DNA of 8,327 nucleotides. Source: Candidatus Bipolaricaulota bacterium. Lineage in GTDB: Bacteria > Bipolaricaulota > Bipolaricaulia > UBA7950 > UBA9294. Shown here piece after piece: positions 1 to 5,079 of this stretch. A model generated the notes under the pieces. That model saw only the letters and a program-made list of their open reading frames with translations. It was not told the origin of the DNA and did not search any database. Positions within the stretch are counted from its first letter, which is position 1. The number at the start of each line of letters is the position of its first letter. The stretch spans positions 1 to 8,327 of the forward strand of contig JAGGSM010000183.1 in assembly GCA_021159105.1 (NCBI GenBank), given 5' to 3'. A program made the translations under genes and the position numbers.

Positions 1-103
1 TCCCTAACTTACCAGCCATTACATACACAAACTGATTACCCTTTTTAAATTCCATCCGTGTGTCATACATTTTTGCTATTGCTATTACATCTTCTTTTTT
101 CAT
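1..103 (-). CDS. 5' part of a small gene with a KxYxTRxEFKKG motif (partial)
   Basis: Only the first 34 codons are in the window; the gene runs off the left edge. The start ATG is the complement of 101-103, preceded by an AAAGGA Shine-Dalgarno six bases upstream, so the start is well supported. Seen: the N-terminus is charged and helical (MKKEDVIAIAKMYDTR) and continues MEFKKGNQFVYVMAGKLG. Known: the pattern A-x-K-Y-x-T-R-x-E-F-x-K-x(4)-A-Y-x-x-A-x-x-x-G, usually followed by WLDEICSHM, recurs in phage proteins and in proteins associated with homing-type endonucleases. Inference: this may be a DNA-binding or endonuclease-associated accessory protein inserted among late genes. It is transcribed away from all other genes, which fits an accessory gene. 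The family match is from memory of the motif, and the diagnostic second half lies outside the window. Confidence 0.6.
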   Translation of the reverse strand, partial: MKKEDVIAIAKMYDTRMEFKKGNQFVYVMAGKLG

Positions 104-122
104 ATTATATCCTTTATGTTCA

Positions 123-134
123 ACATTATAATGT
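123..134. promoter_or_regulatory. 12-bp palindrome, possible operator site 1
   Basis: ACATTATAATGT is a perfect palindrome. It overlaps the minus-strand TATAAT and recurs with 11 of 12 bases identical at 151-162. AT-rich palindromes can arise by chance in such DNA, but two near copies in a 112-base divergent region are suggestive of a dimeric regulator. Confidence 0.4.
125..130 (-). promoter_or_regulatory. Probable -10 of the leftward gene
   Basis: ATTATA on the + strand reads TATAAT on the minus strand, 22 bases before the leftward ATG at 103. There is no TG extension and no clear -35, so the promoter would be weak or need an activator. It lies wholly inside the palindrome at 123-134, so a protein bound there would cover it. 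Confidence 0.4.
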
Positions 135-149
135 AACTAACCTTTAAAC

Positions 150-163
150 CACATTATTATGTG
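150..163. promoter_or_regulatory. Imperfect palindrome, possible operator site 2
   Basis: CACATTATTATGTG has arms CACAT and ATGTG that pair around TATT. Its core ACATTATTATGT differs from site 1 at a single position. The start-to-start spacing of 28 bases is about 2.7 helical turns. It lies just upstream of where a -35 of the rightward promoter would be, a common place for an activator or repressor. Confidence 0.4.
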
Positions 164-186
164 TGTATTCCTATTTTAATTTTCTA

Positions 187-195
187 TGATATAAT
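187..195 (+). promoter_or_regulatory. Extended -10 promoter for the fibre gene cassette
   Basis: TGATATAAT is a perfect extended -10 (TGN plus TATAAT). No good TTGACA-like -35 lies 16-18 bases upstream, as is usual for extended -10 promoters. A start about 7 bases downstream would place the mRNA 5' end near 202, almost inside the AAAAAGGATT ribosome binding site of the gene at 216. The leader would be only about 14 bases. The same word recurs before the gene at 5080, so a phage-specific promoter class is possible. Confidence 0.55.
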
Positions 196-215
196 ACTCC
201 TAAAAAGGATTTCCT

Positions 216-662
216 ATGCCAACTATGACTTCTGTTCTACACGCATCTAAAGCACCTAATCAAACTATCACTGAGTATGCTCATTCACAACGTAAAGACG
301 GGGAGAGTCTAACGGAGTGCGAGCACAGATTAGTTGCCGCTGCTGTTGCTGCTGGTGGAGGTTCTGCCCCTGCTCCAACCCCACCTATTTTTACTGATCC
401 TATCACTGTAGATAACATCACTGATGTTGCTGGTAAGATTAATTGGGCTGCTGCTACTGGTGGTGCTGTTGACAACTATGAAGTAAGTGTTAAAGATGGT
501 GGTACTCCAATTACAGGCTCACCGTTCACAATGGCTGGTGGTACACTTTCTAAAACGTTAAGCGGTCTAACTGCATCAACTACATACAGTGTTGACGTTA
601 AAGCGATTAACGGTGATGGTGAGTCTGCCGGTACACAAATAACTTTCGATACAACGGCATAG
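216..662 (+). CDS. Fibronectin type III-like domain protein, probable virion surface or decoration protein
   Basis: The 148-residue product has two parts. Residues 1-49 look helical and end in an Ala/Gly-rich stretch. A Pro-rich linker (SAPAPTPP, about 50-57) then leads to one immunoglobulin-like beta-sandwich at about 60-147. Fibronectin-III hallmarks are W77, the NYEV strand at 87-90, and LSGLTASTTYSVDVKAINGD at 115-134, which matches the L-x-p-x-T-x-Y-x-V-x-V-x-A-x-N signature. Such domains are common on phage virions, where they are thought to aid loose binding to cell-surface or mucus glycans. There is no signal peptide. The start follows an AAAAAGGATT ribosome binding site. It is the first gene of the rightward operon. 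Its position, where capsid genes normally end, would fit a head decoration protein, but a tail role is also possible. Confidence 0.75.
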   Translation: MPTMTSVLHASKAPNQTITEYAHSQRKDGESLTECEHRLVAAAVAAGGGSAPAPTPPIFTDPITVDNITDVAGKINWAAATGGAVDNYEVSVKDGGTPITGSPFTMAGGTLSKTLSGLTASTTYSVDVKAINGDGESAGTQITFDTTA

Positions 663-665
663 AAC

Positions 666-1169
666 ATGACCAATGACTACTTATCTTTAATCCAGCGTAA
701 TACTATTGTCCCTTACGCCTCTAATGGGTTTCAGCGTAGTCATTATTGTAATGCTATTATATTGATGGATGCATCTGTCAAACAGATAGCAATAAGTGTG
801 TTTGCTAATACAGCTTTTGAAGCTACTCATTATGCAAATTTACTTAAAGGGTATATAGAGCAAAACCCGATGAGAGGGGATGATGTTTCTATAGGACTGG
901 TTCAACCAATATGGGACCCTGCTCAACACGCTTTCAAGTGTGATATGATGATGTTGACCGGTCAGCTTACGGTTACTCAATCTCGTAAGCCAATATGGTA
1001 TGGTGCTTTTTCTTTATGTTTAGGTTGTGACTTTGAGCGTATGATAAAACCTGCTGATAAAGAGGCATTTTGTTGGGAATTTAAACCAGCATTTAGCACA
1101 GCATTTAAAAATAGAACTGTTGCAACAAAAGGTACTACAAATTGTGGTACTTGTACAGACAAAGGATAA
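666..1169 (+). CDS. Unrecognised protein with two CxxC pairs
   Basis: This 167-residue protein was not assigned to a family. The start is three bases after the previous stop with no clear Shine-Dalgarno, so translation is probably coupled to the gene before. The protein has seven cysteines (28, 92, 118, 121, 136, 160, 163), including CLGC at 118-121 and CGTC at 160-163 at the extreme C-terminus. The two pairs could form a metal-binding knuckle or disulfides. The middle (about 30-115) alternates hydrophobic and polar residues, as in a mixed alpha/beta fold, with aromatic patches such as KPIWYGAF. There is no signal peptide or membrane segment. Its place between two virion surface genes suggests a structural or assembly role, but this is inference only. 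Confidence 0.7.
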   Translation: MTNDYLSLIQRNTIVPYASNGFQRSHYCNAIILMDASVKQIAISVFANTAFEATHYANLLKGYIEQNPMRGDDVSIGLVQPIWDPAQHAFKCDMMMLTGQLTVTQSRKPIWYGAFSLCLGCDFERMIKPADKEAFCWEFKPAFSTAFKNRTVATKGTTNCGTCTDKG

Positions 1170-1173
1170 CAAA

Positions 1174-2892
1174 ATGGCAGGACTTAATAGTTTAGAAGTA
1201 AAATCTGAAGTGATGAGATTACTTGGTGACAACTGTGACCAAAAGATAACCGCACGCGAACTCAGGGAAGCACTTATCACAGTTTTTGAAAATGCTACAG
1301 GTGTTGTGTCTCCCGTTTATATGAAAAACCTTATTGGTGATTTAGATGAAATGGGTATGGATCTACTTAACCACTCATTACAAGTTACAATGGAAGATGG
1401 TCAAAAAGAGTTAAAGATTTTTGATGAGCTAAACAATGTTTGGCTTGATGTATTATCTGAGCAACGTATCAAAGAGTGGATTGCTGCATCTGCTAAATTT
1501 GAAGGTGTTGTAGCAGAAGATGCTCATACTCAAGGTACAGGTGTAAAGCAGCTTACTGATCTGCTTAGTATGTTAACTACAATGACTGACGCAGAGAAAC
1601 TGCTTAAAGTCGGGCACTACTTTACGTGGAACGGTGCTGATGGTTATATTATACAACCTGCTGACCTTGGTGGTGAGCTTGACGGTAAAATCATGCAGAC
1701 GAATGACTGGTTACAGCTTGTAAACAGTGGCGGACAGATTACAGACCCTAATGACCCTGATTATGCAACACAAAAACCTGATATACATCTTGTTCACATC
1801 TCCGGAGATAACCTTTCTAAAAATAGAGCAGATGGTTTGTACTCATTCAACCTTTGGCATCATGCTGCTTATGAAAAAGGAAGTGTTGTTACATATATGG
1901 GTAAGGTGTTTAAATCCGAAGAGGCTATTGTTGCAGGTGATTTGGCACCTAATAACCCACTTTCAAAATGGACAGAGCTTGACTTCTCAGCAGTTACACC
2001 AATGACATATTTCGGTAATGGCGGCTTTGATTATGAGGCAGTTCAATTAACTTCTCAAAACAATTGGGGTATGCCAGCAGGTACGCACCCCGACCCGACT
2101 AAGAGACATATACATGATGGTGATAGATATATTGACTTGCTTACAGGTGAAGAGGTTGACTTTACGGTAAATCAGACAACTCACGTTATTACAGCAGATC
2201 ATACTTTCGGACATACTCGTGAGTTTGATATAACTATTACAGCCAATGCAGGTGAACATTTTGAATTATTGAAGAATATGCCTCGTGATACAAGTGACCT
2301 TACTGTTACAGTAGAGGCAGTTGCCCCTGATGGTGCTACATACGATATGAGATATCTATCCTCGGAGGGTGCTGATCCTCTTTTAGTACCTGTTGCTATC
2401 AATGCTCATGGTAGTACAATATCTGCTTTTGGTGGATTGGATAAAGGTGGTTTAGACCATATTATGGGTACTTCATCAAGTGACACTGATGCTGCTTATC
2501 GTGTTATCATACACAGTGAGTATCATGATATTGGTGCTATAACATTAGGTTCAGGTGCTACTGATACAAACGCATACATAGAATCTATTGATGGGAATAA
2601 GAATTACCCTATTACGATGAAGAGGAATGTAATAACTAAAAACGCATCCCCTGCTCTTGGTACTCCTGATTATAAAGGACAGGTCAACTACGATGAGGAT
2701 GATCATTCAGGGTTAATGATGTTACGCACGGTTGCTTATACTGATACCACTTGGAAGAACACTGCAATTGGTAGCACTAAGATTGGTACAACAGGCGGTA
2801 CACAAGCAAAAGGTATATTGGTTATGACACAGGCAAAGTACGATGCTATCACAACTAAAGACGCAAGCACTTTGTACTTTATAGAGGAGTAG
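1174..2892 (+). CDS. Fibre-like virion protein with CBM5/12-like segment
   Basis: The product has 572 residues. ATG 1174 is chosen over in-frame ATG 1120 because AAAGGA at 1161-1166 is well spaced for it and 1120 lies inside the previous gene. Parts in order: an N-terminal module at about 8-40 (LLGDN, then ITARELREAL) shared with the protein at 4255; a segment at about 108-185 resembling fibre spacer domains; a segment at 228-269 with W228, AYEKGSVVTYMGKVFKS and closing W266, matching the chitin-binding CBM5/12 pattern; a His/Asp-rich stretch at 297-320; beta-rich domains to about 540; and an end with YDAITTKDASTLYFIEE. That last signature is common at the C-terminus of phage upper-fibre proteins. 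Likely role: adhesion to surface polysaccharide. No enzymatic motif is visible. The individual domain calls are moderate; fibre-type protein is firm. Confidence 0.8.
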   Translation: MAGLNSLEVKSEVMRLLGDNCDQKITARELREALITVFENATGVVSPVYMKNLIGDLDEMGMDLLNHSLQVTMEDGQKELKIFDELNNVWLDVLSEQRIKEWIAASAKFEGVVAEDAHTQGTGVKQLTDLLSMLTTMTDAEKLLKVGHYFTWNGADGYIIQPADLGGELDGKIMQTNDWLQLVNSGGQITDPNDPDYATQKPDIHLVHISGDNLSKNRADGLYSFNLWHHAAYEKGSVVTYMGKVFKSEEAIVAGDLAPNNPLSKWTELDFSAVTPMTYFGNGGFDYEAVQLTSQNNWGMPAGTHPDPTKRHIHDGDRYIDLLTGEEVDFTVNQTTHVITADHTFGHTREFDITITANAGEHFELLKNMPRDTSDLTVTVEAVAPDGATYDMRYLSSEGADPLLVPVAINAHGSTISAFGGLDKGGLDHIMGTSSSDTDAAYRVIIHSEYHDIGAITLGSGATDTNAYIESIDGNKNYPITMKRNVITKNASPALGTPDYKGQVNYDEDDHSGLMMLRTVAYTDTTWKNTAIGSTKIGTTGGTQAKGILVMTQAKYDAITTKDASTLYFIEE

Positions 2893-2896
2893 TCAT

Positions 2897-4168
2897 ATGC
2901 CGATGTACCTTGGAGATAAAAAACTTACTTGTGGTTACTTTGGTGTAACACCTTTAAATAAATCGTTTTTTGGTGCTAACCCTGTTTGTACATCCTGTAG
3001 TGAAATTTTCCCTGTATTCCCTGCACCTAACTCAGGTGTCAGGTTTTCTCTGATGATAAAAAGCACCGTTGATTTAATGGTAGCTTGGCGTAGATCAGGT
3101 AGACCGTCATTGATAAGTGCGAGTAGCACCTATGCAGACCCTAATTGGGGGCTTATCGCACATGGAGTAGATGATGATGGTAATTTCGATTTTGAACTTA
3201 CATGTCTATCAACAATATTTATGTTACAGTTTGTAAGACATGATTCCACTATCTTAAATCTACAACTCGCTAAATCTGTTGACCATAATGGACTTCCTAC
3301 AAGATGTAGATATTATTATGCATTTATTCATCTTCCAAGATTAAAGACATTTCAGATGTTGCCTAATGTAGGAGCAGCTAACAATCTTTGTAGGATGTTT
3401 TGGGATGATGGAAATCTTCAATATGTTGATTTACCAAAAAATCTTTTTGATGGTGGTGCAATTGATTATGATTCAATGTTTCGTGATACACCGCAGCTTA
3501 GGTTTGTATCATACATAAGTACTAGAATGACTATCTCTGGGGGTAGGGTTTCAATGTTCATAAACAGTAATCCATTAAGACCTAGTGTAGAAGAACGGTC
3601 AGCATTAATGGATAGTTGGGGTTCCCGTTTCCAATTTGATGTGTGTAGAATGTCTGATACTAACAGTTGGAAGAGAACTCCTAAAAGAGCATTCCGTTAT
3701 TGGAAAATTGACTTTGGCAATAAGCAGTATGGTGGTAATCATCATAGTTCTATTAAGGAATTATATGCCTATTCATCAGTAGATGGGTATGAAGAATTAC
3801 AGTGGACAAAGGGTCGATTACGTAGTTTCTCTGCTAATCAGAATTATGGTACTGCTTATACACCTATGAAAATGCTTGACAGAAACCATAGTACGTACTA
3901 TATGACTTATCATTGGGGTAATGGTCATTGGGAATGGGAATTTAAAACACCTTCATCATTTGATTCATTTAGAATACAGGCTAACGGTCATTCAAGCACA
4001 AACGCAGGTGATACTGCAGGACATGCTACAGGTAGAGATTTTATTATTGAAGGTAGGAATAGTACAAGTGAAGCGTGGGTAACTGTTGCTAACCATAGGG
4101 TTATGGATGCAGGTAACTATGGAAATTGGTCGAAGGATGAGTATAGAACCATCCTGATAAATGATTAG
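2897..4168 (+). CDS. Fibre-like adhesin with BspA-type repeats and discoidin-like C-terminus
   Basis: The 423-residue product starts five bases after the previous stop, with GAGGAG upstream overlapping the end of that gene. Residues 1-30 are short repeats of the Y/F-L/F-G type (YLGDKKL, YFGVTPL, FFGANPV), common at the N-terminus of phage surface proteins. A CTSC pair lies at 31-34. Residues about 140-215 hold leucine-rich units of the BspA/DUF285 kind, with leucines at 149, 174 and 201 and the pair MFWDDGNLQYV and MFRDTPQLRFV 27 residues apart. Residues about 266-423 look like an F5/8 type C (discoidin) galactose-binding-like fold: FRYWKIDFG, MLDRNHSTYY, a WEWEF strand, then RDFIIEGRNSTSEAWVTV. 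Likely role: binding sugars or proteins on the host surface. It has no signal peptide, as expected for a virion part. Confidence 0.75.
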   Translation: MPMYLGDKKLTCGYFGVTPLNKSFFGANPVCTSCSEIFPVFPAPNSGVRFSLMIKSTVDLMVAWRRSGRPSLISASSTYADPNWGLIAHGVDDDGNFDFELTCLSTIFMLQFVRHDSTILNLQLAKSVDHNGLPTRCRYYYAFIHLPRLKTFQMLPNVGAANNLCRMFWDDGNLQYVDLPKNLFDGGAIDYDSMFRDTPQLRFVSYISTRMTISGGRVSMFINSNPLRPSVEERSALMDSWGSRFQFDVCRMSDTNSWKRTPKRAFRYWKIDFGNKQYGGNHHSSIKELYAYSSVDGYEELQWTKGRLRSFSANQNYGTAYTPMKMLDRNHSTYYMTYHWGNGHWEWEFKTPSSFDSFRIQANGHSSTNAGDTAGHATGRDFIIEGRNSTSEAWVTVANHRVMDAGNYGNWSKDEYRTILIND

Positions 4169-4181
4169 GGAGGTATAAAAT

Positions 4182-4253
4182 ATGCCAATGTATTTAGGGA
4201 ATAAAAAACTTTTCTCATTCAACAATAAATGGCAAATCGCCAAGGAGGTGTGA
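4182..4253 (+). CDS. 23-codon mini-gene copying the N-terminus of the gene at 2897
   Basis: This short frame encodes 23 residues beginning MPMYLGNKKLFSFNN and ending AKEV before TGA. It has a strong Shine-Dalgarno (GGGAGGT, 4168-4174) eight bases from its ATG. The first ten codons match those of the 2897 gene at 24 of 30 bases; only one residue differs (D to N) and the other changes are synonymous, so this stretch evolved as coding sequence. Its last codons carry the ribosome binding site of the next gene, and its TGA is one base before that gene's likely ATT start, so it could act as a translated leader that couples the next gene. Alternatively it is the stub of a surface-protein gene whose remainder was lost. 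Its function is unknown. Confidence 0.55.
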   Translation: MPMYLGNKKLFSFNNKWQIAKEV

Positions 4254-4257
4254 CATT
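4242..4257 (+). promoter_or_regulatory. Nine-base Shine-Dalgarno with an ATT start codon
   Basis: AAGGAGGTG at 4242-4250 is fully complementary to the 3' end of 16S rRNA (CACCUCCUU). It is the strongest ribosome binding site in the window; the others are AAAGGA-like or shorter. AGGAGG ends six bases before ATT at 4255-4257. No ATG, GTG or TTG lies in this frame between the stop at 4195-4197 and TTG 4291. TTG 4291 has no Shine-Dalgarno at normal spacing. Confidence 0.55.
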
Positions 4258-5055
4258 ACACGTTTACAATTAAAAGCACTAATTAATGGTTTGGTTGGTG
4301 ACAATCAAGTAGGTGAGATATCAGCTGATGATGTGCGTGAAGCACTTGTCGCTGTTTATGATACAGGTATATTAAACGCAGGTGGTCATGGGGGTGTAAA
4401 TTTACCTATTGATATCTCTGATGTTAATACCTTACAACCCAAAATTGACCAATTGGTTTCAGACAATACGGCAATGATGAATGTTATGGGATGGATGTCT
4501 TATAGCACTGCACCATATCAACATGTTAAAAGTCAGATACCTTTCTTCATGTCCGAAGAGATGCAGGTATATGGTAAATCACCATATCTTAATTTGGTTA
4601 CAACAGATAACTCAATAGAAGATGGAAGTATTAGATTTTCAGATTGGCTTGATGGTATGGGAGCTGAGATAAACTATGACAGAAGTAACAGTCTTATAAA
4701 ACTGGAGTATCTTACGAATGGTGCTGTTGTAAGTACCTTGGCACTACATGAGGATGGTCATATCACTGCTAATGACATTAGTCCAACAGATGATACACAT
4801 TTGCTTACTTATGGTGCTTACAAGCGACTTAAACCATTGACAGTTACAGCAGACGTTGTGAGTGCTATTTCAAAGGCTGAATGTGTAAATGCAATGAATA
4901 TTGCAGGGTATCCGTTTGATGCAGATATTGATTTTAAACTTATTGCTACAGATGGTTCATCTATCACAGATGTAACATATTTATGTAATGGAGATACTGA
5001 TGAGAGTGGAGTGTTATATAAATTCTTATGCTCACAGAAAATTGAAGTGGTTTAG
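4255..5055 (+). CDS. Fibre-like virion protein with apparent ATT start
   Basis: The frame encodes 266 residues from ATT 4255, or 254 from TTG 4291. The upstream start is preferred for its nine-base ribosome binding site and because the extra residues (TRLQLKALINGL) complete an N-terminal module shared with the protein at 1174: hydrophobic helix, then GDN, then ISADDVREALVAVY against ITARELREALITVF. After a Gly-rich hinge (43-48), residues 110-195 match a common phage fibre head pattern: YLNLVTTDNS, GSIRFSDW, AEINYDRSNSLIKLEY, LHEDGHITA, and HLLTYGAYKRL, the last like the LVTKKYVD signature at the end of many fibre units. The C-terminus (197-266) is not recognised. It is probably a trimeric fibre or short spike. 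The ATT could be a rare true start or a G-to-T change or sequencing error of ATG. Confidence 0.65.
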   Translation: MTRLQLKALINGLVGDNQVGEISADDVREALVAVYDTGILNAGGHGGVNLPIDISDVNTLQPKIDQLVSDNTAMMNVMGWMSYSTAPYQHVKSQIPFFMSEEMQVYGKSPYLNLVTTDNSIEDGSIRFSDWLDGMGAEINYDRSNSLIKLEYLTNGAVVSTLALHEDGHITANDISPTDDTHLLTYGAYKRLKPLTVTADVVSAISKAECVNAMNIAGYPFDADIDFKLIATDGSSITDVTYLCNGDTDESGVLYKFLCSQKIEVV

Positions 5056-5076
5056 ATATAATACTTAAAAAGGATT
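5055..5076 (+). promoter_or_regulatory. TATAATACT / AAAAAGGATT promoter-RBS element before the neck genes
   Basis: This stretch reads GATATAATACT followed directly by TAAAAAGGATT. It matches the element before the gene at 216, apart from two extra bases (CC) there. TATAAT is at 5057-5062, directly after the previous stop, and a start about 7 bases on would fall at the ribosome binding site. No TG extension or good -35 is seen, so promoter activity is less sure than at 190. The AAAAAGGATT part recurs again before the gene at 7459. Confidence 0.4.
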
Positions 5077-5079
5077 ACA

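Larger units (their letters stand above)
104..215. promoter_or_regulatory. Divergent intergenic regulatory region
   Basis: This 112-base, very AT-rich gap separates the leftward partial gene from the rightward structural genes. It holds start signals for both: an extended -10 near 190 facing right, a TATAAT on the minus strand near 125-130 facing left, and two 12-bp palindromes. No open reading frame or RNA gene is visible. Both transcription units very likely start here, so this is the best candidate in the window for a control point. Confidence 0.6.

Noticed and set aside
1120..1173. In-frame ATG at 1120 as start of the large fibre gene
   Set aside because: It would overlap the previous gene by 50 bases with no good ribosome binding site. 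ATG 1174 has AAAGGA at correct spacing just after the previous stop.
1020..1280. Open frame on the - strand across the 666/1174 gene border
   Set aside because: It is antisense to two well-supported genes, lacks a ribosome binding site, and its Cys/Ser-rich product looks like a mirror of the + strand coding pattern.
1727..2005. Second + strand frame inside the 1174 fibre gene
   Set aside because: The product is low in recognisable structure, has no ribosome binding site, and is fully covered by the fibre frame.
4203..4209. AAAAAAC run in the mini-gene as a -1 slippery site
   Set aside because: The run is in the wrong phase for a canonical X XXY YYZ site. The same run occurs in the intact 2897 gene, and a -1 shift does not lead into the next gene's frame.
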